A DNA stretch of 64,000 bases from Bhargavaea ginsengi (GCF_900109165.1 NZ_FNZF01000003.1:372001-436000), one strand, 5' to 3'. Shown: positions 9,061 through 18,136, numbered from the stretch's first letter. Notes: a model not told the origin generated them from the letters alone. Numbers and translations: made by a program.

Positions 9061-10548
9061 TCATTCCAGTTCCGCGATGGTCTCCGCGATTTCATCCTGG
9101 ATTGGCGTGACTGAGCTTGCAAGGTAGTTGTTGAAGAGGATCGAGAAAATGTATTCTTCGCCGTTTTCAGCGGTAACATAACCTGAAAGCGTCGAGACAC
9201 CGGTGAGCGAGCCGGTCTTGGCCTTTACATTTTCCGCCGCCTCGGTGTCCTTCATACGGTTGCGGAGCGTGCCGCCGGTCATCCGGTCGGGATGGCCCGC
9301 AACCGGCAGCGAATTCAGGAAGACCGGGAACCATGGCTCTGCCTGGGCTTCGTAGAGAAGGACGGATAGCTGCTCAGCTGTGACTAGGTTCTTATGCGAC
9401 ATCCCGGAGCCATCGCGCAGCCGCATTCCGGCCGGGTCAAGACCATAGCCTGCAAGCACGTCCTCCATCATATCGAGTCCGGCATCCCACGAACCTTCTC
9501 CGGCCCCTTTGCGGCCGATTTCCTTCACGAGCACTTCTGCGTGGCCGTTGTTGCTGAGCTTCATGAACGGGATATACAGCTCACTGAGCGGCATCGACTG
9601 TTTGGATGCGAGAGCAGCCGCGCCTTCAGGGGTTTCACCCTCGGCCAGCTTCCCGGAAACCGTGATGCCTTCCCCTTTCAAAGCTTGTTTGAACAGGTCA
9701 AGCGCATACATCGTCGGGTCCTCGACGGCCGTCCAGGAACGCGAAGCGGTCGCGCCGACCGGAATCGTTCCTGTGATCACGATATTATTCGTGCCGTGCT
9801 CGCGGGTGATGGAAATTGATTTCTTTCCATCTTTGGAGACGGTCTCTGCACGGTTGTCGATTGTCACCGCTTCCGTATAAGGGTCGAGCGTGACTTCCGC
9901 CGAAGCACCCGCTTCCTTGGCAGGATTCACATTCACGATGACCGTGCCCGCATCATAGTCGGTGTTCGGCGAAGCCGTCAATGCAGAAACGCCGGCCCCG
10001 GTGTAGTTGTGCTCATCGGACCAGTTCAGATCCTCCGACAGCAGCACGTCATCATACCAGCTGTCATCCGCAACCAGGTTGCCGTGGACTTTCTTGACGC
10101 CCTTCGCCTTCAGGTCCTTAGCAAACTGGGCAAAGTCCTCTTTCAGAAGCGTCGGGTCGCCCTTGCCGCGAAGATAAAGGTCACCCTTCAGCACGCCGCC
10201 CGGATTCAGCCTGCCTGTGTGCAGGACATCCGTTTGGAAGCGGTGATCGGGACCAAGCACTTCCAGTGCCGCGACACCCGTCAGGATCTTCATATTCGAT
10301 GCGGGGTGAAGCAGCAGATCGTCCGTGTGACCGTAAACGGTCTCACCCGTGGTGGCCTTCATGACATTCACCCCGAATGTCGCGCCTTCCAGCCTCGGGT
10401 CCCCGAGTATTTCGTTTAGCGCGTTGCCGAGCTCGGCGCCATCGTCTGTCGCGACTGCTGGCTGCAGGCCGGGCGCGGCGCCTGCAGGTACGAGAAGAAG
10501 TGCGGAAAGCGTCATTGCGGTGAGCCATTTTTTCTTCGTGGCCGGCAT
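9061..10548 (-). CDS. dacB: PBP4-type D-Ala-D-Ala carboxypeptidase/endopeptidase
   Basis: This 495-residue S13-family penicillin-binding protein trims or cleaves D-alanyl bonds of peptidoglycan outside the membrane. A signal peptide covers about residues 1-33. The three active-site motifs are visible: S84-N-M-K87, SNN in KLSNNGHAE, and KTG in VKAKTGSLTG. The long insert typical of the class lies between the first two motifs. It stands alone, upstream of the trp promoter. The Bacillus orthologue is usually called DacC or PBP4a. Confidence 0.92.
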   Translation of the reverse strand: MPATKKKWLTAMTLSALLLVPAGAAPGLQPAVATDDGAELGNALNEILGDPRLEGATFGVNVMKATTGETVYGHTDDLLLHPASNMKILTGVAALEVLGPDHRFQTDVLHTGRLNPGGVLKGDLYLRGKGDPTLLKEDFAQFAKDLKAKGVKKVHGNLVADDSWYDDVLLSEDLNWSDEHNYTGAGVSALTASPNTDYDAGTVIVNVNPAKEAGASAEVTLDPYTEAVTIDNRAETVSKDGKKSISITREHGTNNIVITGTIPVGATASRSWTAVEDPTMYALDLFKQALKGEGITVSGKLAEGETPEGAAALASKQSMPLSELYIPFMKLSNNGHAEVLVKEIGRKGAGEGSWDAGLDMMEDVLAGYGLDPAGMRLRDGSGMSHKNLVTAEQLSVLLYEAQAEPWFPVFLNSLPVAGHPDRMTGGTLRNRMKDTEAAENVKAKTGSLTGVSTLSGYVTAENGEEYIFSILFNNYLASSVTPIQDEIAETIAELE

Positions 10549-10716
10549 GGGAATCCCCCTTAAGAATGAGTTTGGACAAGTGTATCAATAAAAGTCTGAA
10601 TTCTCTATCTTATGATGGGCTTATTTTATTCTTGCATAAGCGGGAGAAAAGTCCCGGTCGCGGTCTAAGCCCCGGACGGATGGGTATAGTGAAAACAGTG
10701 GAAGGAGGCGTTGCAT

Positions 10717-12075
10717 ATGGTGGCGGAAATCCGCGCCGAACAGCTCACCATCGCCCTTATCCGGCAGCTGAAAGAAGGCGACCGGAAAGGTTTTTTAAAG
10801 CTGTTCCTGGATCTGCGGCCGTACGATCAGGCCGTGCAGTTTATGGACATCCCGAAAAAACATCATCAGCTTCTCCTGGAGTGGCTTGACCTGCCGACGA
10901 TTACAGAGATGCTGCCGTACCTGGAGCCTGATGAGCAAATGGAGTTCATCCGTTCACTCGGCCCCGACAAGGCCATTCCGGTTCTCGACATGATGCAAAA
11001 CGATGACCTTGCCGCGATGCTGACAGATCTGTCCCCGGAGGAAATCGACCGGCTTACCGGTCTGATGCTCAAGGAAGAAGCGGAAAACGTCCGCAAAATA
11101 CTCGACTATCCGGTGGAGACGGCCGGCCGCATCATGACCAACCGCTTTGTCTGGGTGCATGAGAACTACACGGTGGGGCAGGCTGTCGAGAAGCTGAAAA
11201 ACTACAGCGATTATGCGGAATATCTGAACTATACATATGTCATCAACAGCGACAAGCAGCTGATCGGCGTCTTGTCGTACCGTCAGCTGCTCCTGACCGA
11301 TGCAGAGACGCCGGTCAGGGACATCATGTCCCGCCGCGTCATTTCGGCGGATGCCCAGACCGACCAGGAGGACGTGGCCAAGCAGTTTGCCCGCTATGAC
11401 TTTGTCGCGATCCCGGTCACGGATGGTGACAACGTACTCGTCGGCATCATCACCGTAGACGATGTCATCGATGTCATCGTCCAGGAAGCGGATGAGGACA
11501 TCGAGATGCTCATGGCAACCGGGAAGCAGATCGACTTCAGGACCAAGCCGGTGACAGCGGCCATGCGGCGCCTTCCATGGCTGATCCTGCTCCTCTTTAT
11601 CGGGCTTGTCTCGGGAAGCATCATCAGCGGTTTTGAGGATACGCTCAACCAAGTAGTTGCGCTCACTTTCTTTATGCCGCTGATCGCCGGCATGACAGGG
11701 AACACCGGCACACAGTCGCTGTCGCTCGTCGTCCGCGGACTGGCGACCGAGGACCTCGACCTGAAAACCGCCATCGGTGTTGTGTTCCGGGAACTCTTCG
11801 TCGGCATCATCATCGGAATCATCTGCGGAGGCCTCATCTCGGTCATCGCCTTTATCTGGCAGGGCAGCTTCATTCTCGGTATCGTGGTCGGAGCATCGCT
11901 CGTGATCACGCTCATCATCGGGACACTCGCGGGCACGATCATCCCGCTCGTCCTCAGCCGGTTCAAGTTCGACCCCGCCGTGGCAAGCGGCCCCCTTATC
12001 ACGACCGTCAACGACATCCTCTCGCTTCTGATCTACTTCGGAATTGCGACGATGTTCCTGAACCAGCTGACCTAA
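10717..12075 (+). CDS. mgtE: MgtE-type magnesium channel
   Basis: This 452-residue protein is a gated magnesium channel. It has the superhelical N domain (about residues 1-130, with repeated LLLEWLDLPTITEMLPYLEPDE-type helices), a CBS pair (about 135-260), a plug helix, and five C-terminal membrane helices including the conserved PLIAGMTGNTGTQS pore motif. I use the ATG at 10717, 8 bases after AAGGAGG; a TTG two codons earlier is too close. No M-box magnesium riboswitch is visible in the short upstream region. Confidence 0.95.
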   Translation: MVAEIRAEQLTIALIRQLKEGDRKGFLKLFLDLRPYDQAVQFMDIPKKHHQLLLEWLDLPTITEMLPYLEPDEQMEFIRSLGPDKAIPVLDMMQNDDLAAMLTDLSPEEIDRLTGLMLKEEAENVRKILDYPVETAGRIMTNRFVWVHENYTVGQAVEKLKNYSDYAEYLNYTYVINSDKQLIGVLSYRQLLLTDAETPVRDIMSRRVISADAQTDQEDVAKQFARYDFVAIPVTDGDNVLVGIITVDDVIDVIVQEADEDIEMLMATGKQIDFRTKPVTAAMRRLPWLILLLFIGLVSGSIISGFEDTLNQVVALTFFMPLIAGMTGNTGTQSLSLVVRGLATEDLDLKTAIGVVFRELFVGIIIGIICGGLISVIAFIWQGSFILGIVVGASLVITLIIGTLAGTIIPLVLSRFKFDPAVASGPLITTVNDILSLLIYFGIATMFLNQLT

Positions 12076-12106
12076 CAGATTCAATTCCAGTTTGTGCACC
12101 AATAAC

Positions 12107-12149
12107 AAAGCAGCTGACCGTCACCCCAACGGGTGCTGTCAGCTGCTTT
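12107..12149. terminator. Hairpin after mgtE
   Basis: A 12-base-pair inverted repeat (AAAGCAGCTGAC / GTCAGCTGCTTT) lies 32 bases after the mgtE stop. It can also serve the short minus-strand frame that ends within it. Confidence 0.75.
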
Positions 12150-12282
12150 CGTCTTGCCTCATCTTTGCAATCAGCAGTTCCATCATTGCATTAAGCCGCT
12201 CGATGTCCCGCGAAGGCGGCCTGTCCAGCTGGCTGGGCAGGCGGGTAACAGTCAGGGCTGCTTGTGTATGCTTGTGTAACAC
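12139..12282 (-). CDS. Possible small protein, 47 residues
   Basis: A GTG-started frame of 47 codons ends inside the hairpin after mgtE. The C-terminal half (RDIERLNAMMELLIAKMR) is amphipathic and helical with good codon use, but there is no clear ribosome binding site. The upstream sequence carries a repeated GTAACACTC. It may be a real small protein or the remnant of a longer gene. I recognise no family. Confidence 0.3.
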   Translation of the reverse strand: MLHKHTQAALTVTRLPSQLDRPPSRDIERLNAMMELLIAKMRQDESS

Positions 12283-12313
12283 TCAGTATCCATTGCGTAA
12301 CACTCGCGCCCCA

Positions 12314-13003
12314 TCACCGCTCATAGCGGACAAACCAACCATTGCCGTTTTCCACCATCACCGTTCCTGCCCAGCCTTCGGCAAGCAGCTTCTGCTGGCC
12401 GGCGATGTCATCCATCGGAATATCCAGGCTTTCCGCCCACCGCTGCTCCGGCGCCTTTAGATCTTTAAAGAATACATACCGGAGTTTGCCTCCGTACTTC
12501 TCCTTGAGCGCCCGGACTTCGAGGCCCTGCTTGAACTTGTCCTTCAGACTCGGGATGTTCCCCGGCATGACCGTCGAGCAGACGTAGCGGTAGCGCTCGG
12601 CGTCCACGCGGTCCATGAGGACAAGCCCCATGAGTGTCTGGAGTGAATAGCCGCGCCATTTTGGCGAAACGGCGGAGATCTCCTGATAGATGACCTGGCC
12701 GATCTTCTCTTCCGGAACGCCGACATCGCGGCCCAGCCCTTCATGGTCGTTATCCGGGATGAGCATCGCCCGCCAGGCGATCATCTCCCCGTCTGCGTAC
12801 ACCCCGATCATCTCTCCGTTGCCGTCCAGGATAAAGTGGAACTCGTCCTCCGTCAGCGGCTGGAGGCGCTCCTTCACCTCGAGCGCATCAATCACTTCTT
12901 CCTGCAGCGCGAGGATCTCCGGGAGCTGTTCCTGACAGAGTTTGCGCATCAGGATGGACTGCCCGTTTTTCAATTCACCTTCAAAGACGATTGTTTCCAT
13001 CAC
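12314..13003 (-). CDS. GNAT-family acetyltransferase
   Basis: This 229-residue protein has the fold pattern of GCN5-related N-acetyltransferases. Strands such as GEMIGVYADGEMIAWRAML are followed by a diverged acetyl-CoA region SPKWRGYSLQTLMGLVLMDR, in which WRGYSLQ stands for the usual R/Q-x-x-G-x-A/S loop. The late PGNIPSLKDKFKQGLEV segment resembles proteins that acetylate small amines. The substrate cannot be told. A second ATG at 13000 is an equally good start. Confidence 0.75.
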   Translation of the reverse strand: MMETIVFEGELKNGQSILMRKLCQEQLPEILALQEEVIDALEVKERLQPLTEDEFHFILDGNGEMIGVYADGEMIAWRAMLIPDNDHEGLGRDVGVPEEKIGQVIYQEISAVSPKWRGYSLQTLMGLVLMDRVDAERYRYVCSTVMPGNIPSLKDKFKQGLEVRALKEKYGGKLRYVFFKDLKAPEQRWAESLDIPMDDIAGQQKLLAEGWAGTVMVENGNGWFVRYER

Positions 13004-13090
13004 GATCCCTGCCTTTCGTCTCCTTATCGTACTTTACAAAGGCTTTCCGGAAAAGTACCTTGGAAGTATCAGGGGGAAGGAGCTGGGAAA

Positions 13091-13474
13091 ATGGGGGAAA
13101 CAACGATCGGACAGATCGGTCTGCCGGCAGAGGATATCGGCCGTGCTGTGGAGTTTTATTCGGAGAAGCTGGGGCTTCCGCTCTTGTTCAATACGGAAAA
13201 GATGGCATTTTTCACGTGCGGCGGCGTCCGTCTGATGCTGGCCGTACCGGAGCACGAAGCGTTTGCATCAAGCGGATCGGTCATCTATTTCAATACGGAC
13301 GACATTCATGCGCGTACGAGGGAACTCCAGGGGGCCGGCGTCCCGTTTATGGGCGAGCCCCACATGGTCGCCAAAATGGGCAACACCGAGACCTGGATGG
13401 CCTTTTTCGCGGACACGGAAGGCAACCACCTCGCCCTCATGAGCGAAGTGCCTGCGGACGGGCCGGCACAGTAA
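13091..13474 (+). CDS. VOC-family (glyoxalase-like) protein
   Basis: This 127-residue single VOC module has the pattern IGQIGLPAEDIGRAVEFYSEKLGLP at its start and ends with FFADTEGNHLALMSE, where the metal-binding Glu-type residue of the family lies. Such proteins bind a metal and act on small molecules, or carry antibiotic binding sites. The substrate is unknown. The ATG at 13091 has AAGGAG 8 bases upstream; longer frames upstream are not supported. Confidence 0.8.
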   Translation: MGETTIGQIGLPAEDIGRAVEFYSEKLGLPLLFNTEKMAFFTCGGVRLMLAVPEHEAFASSGSVIYFNTDDIHARTRELQGAGVPFMGEPHMVAKMGNTETWMAFFADTEGNHLALMSEVPADGPAQ

Positions 13475-13482
13475 GCAGCGAT

Positions 13483-13516
13483 GCACCGGACAGGAAATTC
13501 CTGCCGGTGCTTTTTG
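13483..13516 (+). terminator. Terminator of the VOC gene
   Basis: A GC-rich stem (GCACCGG ... CCGGTGC) is followed by TTTTT on the plus strand. Confidence 0.85.
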
Positions 13517-13523
13517 CTGCATT

Positions 13524-13548
13524 AAAAAGAACCGGGCATCCCCGGTTC
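13524..13548 (-). terminator. Terminator of the ATP-grasp ligase gene
   Basis: The stem GAACCGGG / CCCGGTTC is followed by a T run on the minus strand, 7 bases past the ligase stop. Confidence 0.85.
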
Positions 13549-13554
13549 CGATTG

Positions 13555-14772
13555 TCATGAACTCCACTGGTTATTCTTATATTTCCGGTAATAGTTGATC
13601 TGTCGCGCCAGCATGTAGAACGGGCGCTTGCGGTGCTTGTCGCCTTTGTAGAACAGCGGGTTTCCCCATTTACCGGCACGCAGCAGCCGGCGCACTTCCT
13701 CGTTGATCTCCGGGTTGTCGACGAATGTTTTGAGGACGATTTTAGGCACGACCGTGAACAGGAACTCCGTGTTCAGGTAGGTCAGTTCCTTTTCCTTCCC
13801 GCGGATCACGTCATCGACGAGGTAGCGGGCCATATTGTGGCCGTTGGCCGTCGTGTAGTAGCTCGATCGTCCTTGGCGGATGTTCACTTCAAATACTTTA
13901 AACTTGCCGTCACGGACATCATATTTCAGGTCAAAGTTGGCAAATCCGCGGTACCCGACCGCCTCCAGGAAGCGCTGCAGCTTCTGCATGAGCGTCTCGT
14001 CATAGCGGGTGACGAGCGCCGTGTAGTTGCCGATCGCGGTGACAGTATGCTCCTGCAGCACCACCTGAGCGAGCGTGCCGAGCTCTGCCTTCCCTTTTGA
14101 GTTCACATAAAATACGGAATCCCACATATAGGTGTCGTCGCCGGGGATAAAATCCTGGATGATCAGGTCTTCCTTGTAGCCTGATGCGTTCACCTTGTCG
14201 ATCACGTCCTGCAGCTCGGCAAGCGATTCAACACGGTAAACCTTCTGCTGGCCGTCGAACTTGTGCTTGTAGTATTCCACACCGTTGCTCGGCTTCACGA
14301 TTGCCGGGTACCCGATGTCCCTGCCGAAGTCGCCCTGTTCGCGACAGCTGTAGAAATACGTGTCCGGCGTATCGAGGCCGTGCTCGTCGCACAGGCGGTA
14401 GAAGTTCTTTTTCACGAGCAGGTCGTTCATCAGGTCCTCTGAGATGTAGTTGAACACATACCACTCACTGAGCTTTTCCTGGTGTTCGATGATGAGCCGG
14501 ACATAAAAATCGTTTGTGCCGATCAGCAGCAGCTGCCGGCCTTCTTTTTTGTACTTTTCGGCGACCCGTCCGAGAATCGGGACGAAAGCATCCTTGTTCC
14601 ACAGTTCGGAATCATACTCGATGGCTTGCGGGATGGTGCTCATGCTCGTGAAGCCCATCTGCTCTTTCCCGACGAGGACGGGATGGATGCCGTATTCCTC
14701 ATGAAACGAGATCGACATGTTGTAGGCGTTTATATCGGTGCCCACGATAACGGGCAGGAAATTGTGTTGCAT
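13555..14772 (-). CDS. ATP-grasp ligase, D-aspartate-ligase-like
   Basis: This 405-residue ATP-grasp protein starts with PVIVGTDINAYNMSISFHEEYG, typical of the D-aspartate ligase (Aslfm)/carboxylate-amine ligase group. It has a central nucleotide-binding part (YPAIVKPSNGVEYYKHKF, IIQDFIPGDD) and a C-terminal metal site (KVFEVNIRQGRSSYYTTANGH). In Enterococcus this enzyme adds D-Asp to the lysine of peptidoglycan precursors. Planococcaceae commonly have L-Lys-D-Asp or L-Lys-D-Glu cross-bridges, so a role in cross-bridge synthesis is likely, but this is inference. The length is normal. Confidence 0.82.
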   Translation of the reverse strand: MQHNFLPVIVGTDINAYNMSISFHEEYGIHPVLVGKEQMGFTSMSTIPQAIEYDSELWNKDAFVPILGRVAEKYKKEGRQLLLIGTNDFYVRLIIEHQEKLSEWYVFNYISEDLMNDLLVKKNFYRLCDEHGLDTPDTYFYSCREQGDFGRDIGYPAIVKPSNGVEYYKHKFDGQQKVYRVESLAELQDVIDKVNASGYKEDLIIQDFIPGDDTYMWDSVFYVNSKGKAELGTLAQVVLQEHTVTAIGNYTALVTRYDETLMQKLQRFLEAVGYRGFANFDLKYDVRDGKFKVFEVNIRQGRSSYYTTANGHNMARYLVDDVIRGKEKELTYLNTEFLFTVVPKIVLKTFVDNPEINEEVRRLLRAGKWGNPLFYKGDKHRKRPFYMLARQINYYRKYKNNQWSS

Positions 14773-14990
14773 AAAGTCCTCCAGAATTATGTATTGCAGC
14801 CCTTTTAAGGAAGAAAAGCGGAACTGCTTTAAATGTGGATGCGCCGTCAGGAAACCGGCCGCATTTCATAGTACAGATACCCGGGGGCCGGGGCAATAAG
14901 CCTTCCTTCCCGTTTGTTCGGTCCTGATTATGAAATCATATCAAATTATTCTCGGGTATGTCCTGCATTAGCCTGCCCGCGGAATGGAAC

Positions 14991-15021
14991 AAAAATCCCC
15001 GGACCGCCTCATGGTCCGGGG
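14991..15021 (-). terminator. Terminator of the nicotinamidase gene
   Basis: The stem CCCCGGACC / GGTCCGGGG is followed by TTTTTG on the minus strand. Confidence 0.88.
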
Positions 15022-15031
15022 AAGAGGATGC

Positions 15032-15577
15032 TCAGACGACTTTTGCGCCGAGCGTGTTCGTGAAATGTTCCAGTGCCCATTCATGTCCGGCCGGGTTAAA
15101 GCTCGCGACGGCATCTTTGTGGACGGTAATGGAAAAGCCTTTGTTATATGCATCCACCGCAGTGTGGAGCACACAGATATCGGTGCAAACTCCAACAAGG
15201 TGCAATTCGGTAATGCCGCGTTCCCGCAACTTAATCTCCAGGTCGGTACCGGCAAACGCGCTGTAGCGGGTTTTGTCCATGTAATGGACGTTTTCGTCAT
15301 TTTGATGGGCCTCGAACACCGCCTGAAGTTCGCCGTACAGGTCCCTCCCTTCGGTGCCGGCGATGTTGTGCGGCGGGAACAGCTTGCTTTCCGGGTGGCA
15401 GGTGTCCCCTTCTTCATGACGGTCGATCGCGAAGACGACATAGTCACCCTGCTCCAGGAATTCGCGGGTCAGCCGAACGATTTCCCCCTCGATCGCCTGC
15501 CCGGGCTTGCCGCAGGTCAGCTTACCGTCATCAGCGACAAAGTCGATCGTATAATCCACATTCAGCAATGCTTTCAT
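15032..15577 (-). CDS. pncA: Nicotinamidase-like isochorismatase family protein
   Basis: This 181-residue cysteine hydrolase should convert nicotinamide to nicotinate for NAD salvage. The catalytic triad of the family can be seen: Asp8 in LLNVDYTIDF, the lysine in MDKTRYSAF, and the cysteine in GVCTDICVLHTA. The DRHEEGDTCHPES segment contains the metal ligands expected for nicotinamidase. I place the start at 15577, 7 bases after AAGGGG, instead of the ATG two codons upstream. It stands alone, with its own terminator. Confidence 0.88.
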   Translation of the reverse strand: MKALLNVDYTIDFVADDGKLTCGKPGQAIEGEIVRLTREFLEQGDYVVFAIDRHEEGDTCHPESKLFPPHNIAGTEGRDLYGELQAVFEAHQNDENVHYMDKTRYSAFAGTDLEIKLRERGITELHLVGVCTDICVLHTAVDAYNKGFSITVHKDAVASFNPAGHEWALEHFTNTLGAKVV

Positions 15578-15656
15578 AACCATACCCCTTCCGTGGACCC
15601 TATTTGCTTCATCATATCAGGGATGGCCGCTCTCTGTCATGACACACCAAAACAGG

Positions 15657-15683
15657 AAAACCCCTGCCGCAGACGGGCAGGGG
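15657..15683 (-). terminator. Terminator of the CoA-transferase gene
   Basis: The stem CCCCTGCC / GGCAGGGG is followed by TTTT on the minus strand. Confidence 0.8.
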
Positions 15684-15691
15684 CGGATTGA

Positions 15692-17215
15692 TTATTTTGT
15701 TTCGACAACTTCCTTTTCCATCTTCATCGTGCCGTGCTCGGCAAGGTGCTGATGCCAGGAGAATGCCTTCTCGAGGACGTGTGGCGTCTGGCCGCCGCGC
15801 TCGAGTGCTTCCTGGTAGTACGCCCAGAGCTGCTTTTTGTAGTCCGGGTGCACGCAGTTCTCGATAATGAGCGGAACGCGCTCACGCGGTGCAAGGCCGC
15901 GGAGATCCGCGTAGCCCTGTTCGGTGACGACGACGTCCACGTCATGCTCGGTGTGATCGGTATGTGAGACGAACGGCACGATGCTGGAGATGTTGCCGCC
16001 TTTGGCAACCGACTTCGTGACGAAGATTGCGAGGCGCGCGTTGCGTGCAAAGTCGCCCGAGCCGCCGATGCCGTTCATCATTTTCGTGCCGGATACGTGC
16101 GTGGAGTTGACGTTGCCGTAGATATCGAACTCGAGTGCCGTATTGATGGAGATGAGCCCGAGTCGGCGGATTACTTCAGGATGGTTGGACATCTCCTGAG
16201 GACGCATGAGCAGCTTGTCGCGGTACTGCTCGAAGTTGCCGAAGACCTGCTTCATCTTCTCGTCGGAAAGCGTGATCGAGCAGCACGAAGCAAAGTCGAC
16301 CTTGCCGGCATCGATCAGGTCGAACACCGCGTCCTGGAGCACTTCCGAATAGACTTCAAGATTCTTGAACTCGGAATCGATCATGCCGTGGAGGACCGCG
16401 TTTGCCACGCTGCCGATTCCCGACTGGAGCGGTGCAAGTGTTTCATCAAGGCGGCCGAGCTCGATTTCCTTGCGGAGGAAGCTGAGCAGATGCTCCGCCA
16501 TGATTTTCGTTTCCTCATCCGGCTGGACGATTGTCGACGGAGAGTCCGCCTGGTCAGTGAAGACGACGCCGCGGATCAGCTCAGGGTCCACTTTGATGCC
16601 CGGCGCGCCGATGCGGTCATCCGCTTTCTGGAGAGGAATCGGGCCGCGCTCGCCCTGCTTGCCCGGCTCATAAATATCATGGATGCCTTCCAGAAGCGGG
16701 GTCTGTGCCATATTGATTTCCACAATGATGTTTTTCGCATGAGTGGCGAAAAGCGATGAGTTGCCGACCGATGTTGTCGGGATGATCGTACCATCTTCCT
16801 TGACCGCAACCGCTTCGACAATTGCAAAATCGATCGGGCCCATGACGCCGGAACGTACAAGCTCAGCCGTGTGCGAAAGGTGCTGGTCCACGAAGAACAT
16901 ATCGCCTGCATTAATGCTTTTGCGCATTGTCGGATCCGCCTGGAATGGCAGACGCTTGTTGACGATGCCCGCCTCGGCGAACAGCGTGTCGACATCCGAA
17001 CCGAGGGACGCTCCGGTGAATACGTTCACTTTGAAGCCGTTCTCTTTTGCACGGTCGACCAACGCGAACGGAACCGCTTTCACGTCACCGGCACGGGTAA
17101 AGCCGCTGAGTCCGAGCGTCATGCCGTCTCCGATCCAGGATGCTGCCTCCTCAGGCGATACAACACGATTACGCAATGCTTCATTTTCAATGCGATCCAG
17201 TTGAATGTTAGTCAT
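15692..17215 (-). CDS. Acetyl-CoA hydrolase/transferase family CoA-transferase
   Basis: This 507-residue protein belongs to the acetyl-CoA hydrolase/transferase family and resembles the Cat1/AarC type succinyl-CoA:acetate CoA-transferases. The N domain carries GLSGFTRAGDVKAVP, the likely catalytic glutamate lies in NLEVYSEVLQD, and the C-terminal glycine region is HVSGTKMMNGIGGSGDFARNA. It exchanges CoA between acetate and a dicarboxylate, which links acetate use or overflow with the TCA cycle. A LytTR regulator gene lies just upstream on the same strand. The exact acyl donor is not certain. Confidence 0.88.
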   Translation of the reverse strand: MTNIQLDRIENEALRNRVVSPEEAASWIGDGMTLGLSGFTRAGDVKAVPFALVDRAKENGFKVNVFTGASLGSDVDTLFAEAGIVNKRLPFQADPTMRKSINAGDMFFVDQHLSHTAELVRSGVMGPIDFAIVEAVAVKEDGTIIPTTSVGNSSLFATHAKNIIVEINMAQTPLLEGIHDIYEPGKQGERGPIPLQKADDRIGAPGIKVDPELIRGVVFTDQADSPSTIVQPDEETKIMAEHLLSFLRKEIELGRLDETLAPLQSGIGSVANAVLHGMIDSEFKNLEVYSEVLQDAVFDLIDAGKVDFASCCSITLSDEKMKQVFGNFEQYRDKLLMRPQEMSNHPEVIRRLGLISINTALEFDIYGNVNSTHVSGTKMMNGIGGSGDFARNARLAIFVTKSVAKGGNISSIVPFVSHTDHTEHDVDVVVTEQGYADLRGLAPRERVPLIIENCVHPDYKKQLWAYYQEALERGGQTPHVLEKAFSWHQHLAEHGTMKMEKEVVETK

Positions 17216-17289
17216 CGTATAATCAACCTCTTCTGAAAGTTTTAGTTGGAATTAGGAGCAAGTATAAATTAACTTATTCTCATTATTCC

Positions 17290-17303
17290 CTAAAACGCTT
17301 TCA
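17290..17303. promoter_or_regulatory. Weak cre-like element
   Basis: CTAAAACGCTTTCA upstream of the CoA-transferase keeps the right half and centre of the CcpA operator, but the left half diverges. It is a candidate for carbon catabolite control and no more than that. Confidence 0.3.
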
Positions 17304-17377
17304 CGGAAGAGGTTTTGGGTCAGAAAAGCCGGTTTCATGTTCGACCTACAGAAAAGTGTGACTAAAACCGCACAATT

Positions 17378-18022
17378 TTAATATCCTAATATTTTCCTAA
17401 AATAACTGGAATAGGATTGACTCACCGGCACTCGGTCTCCATTGTCCATCTCCAGCAGGAATGTGGAATGGGAGTCCGGGAAGATTTCCCTGATGTGATG
17501 GACGTTCACGATAAACGAACGGTGGCAGCGGACAAACATGTCCCTCGGCAGGACATATTCGAATTCCTGCAATGTATTTTTGTGCGTGCCCGTCAGCCCT
17601 TCCGTGACGACCTGAGTCTTGCGGTCCTTCACTTCAAAGTATTTGACGTCACTGAACGGGACAGGCTTCCAGCCGTCTTCTGTCCTGATCGTCACCACTG
17701 ACTTACCTTCCGTATAGGTCGGATAAACGGCCAGAACCGTGCCCTGCAGTTCCCCATCCTTATGGAAAGGTACAGCCATCCCGTGATAAGGGATTCCGAA
17801 CACCTGACGGTCGATGAATTCTGATTCCTTCTGTCCCGAGGAAAGCGCCTTGTGGGCAATCGTGCCTTCCTTAACCGGGTCTCCTACGCGAATCTTCAGG
17901 TCGACCCGCTTGCTCGGACGGTAATAGATATATTTTTCATTATCGGTGACACCGATCGAGATTTCATCGGAGAACAGTTCCCCCAGTACATCCAGCAGTT
18001 CTTTTTCTGTAAGTTTTTCCAC
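17378..18022 (-). CDS. LytTR-type transcriptional regulator with sensory N domain
   Basis: This 214-residue protein ends in a LytTR DNA-binding domain (about residues 110-214): PFSDVKYFEVKDRKTQVVTE, then FVRCHRSFIVNVHHIREI and VPVSQSYSSYFRKIL. The first ~100 residues look like a PAS/GAF-type ligand-binding module (VTDNEKYIYYRPSKRVDLKI ... GIPYHGMAVPFHKDGELQGTVLAVYP), not a phospho-receiver. It therefore probably senses a small molecule directly. Its position just upstream of the CoA-transferase suggests it controls that gene. Confidence 0.85.
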   Translation of the reverse strand: MEKLTEKELLDVLGELFSDEISIGVTDNEKYIYYRPSKRVDLKIRVGDPVKEGTIAHKALSSGQKESEFIDRQVFGIPYHGMAVPFHKDGELQGTVLAVYPTYTEGKSVVTIRTEDGWKPVPFSDVKYFEVKDRKTQVVTEGLTGTHKNTLQEFEYVLPRDMFVRCHRSFIVNVHHIREIFPDSHSTFLLEMDNGDRVPVSQSYSSYFRKILGY

Positions 18023-18136
18023 TATGTCACCTTCCTCCGTTTTTCATTGTTCCCATTATAACGAAAACAGTCACCCGCGCCTATACAGTTAGCGTGGTTA
18101 TGGATAACAATTATTATTTTGGTTCTTTGTACATAT

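Noticed and set aside
10591-10716. M-box magnesium riboswitch before mgtE
   Set aside because: The interval is too short and lacks the conserved M-box helices.
10954-12108. 384-codon frame opposite mgtE
   Set aside because: Highly charged, low-complexity sequence antisense to a clear MgtE gene.
13201-13230. TTTTCACGTGCGG as a third parS
   Set aside because: Only the centre and one half match; the right arm lacks AAACA.
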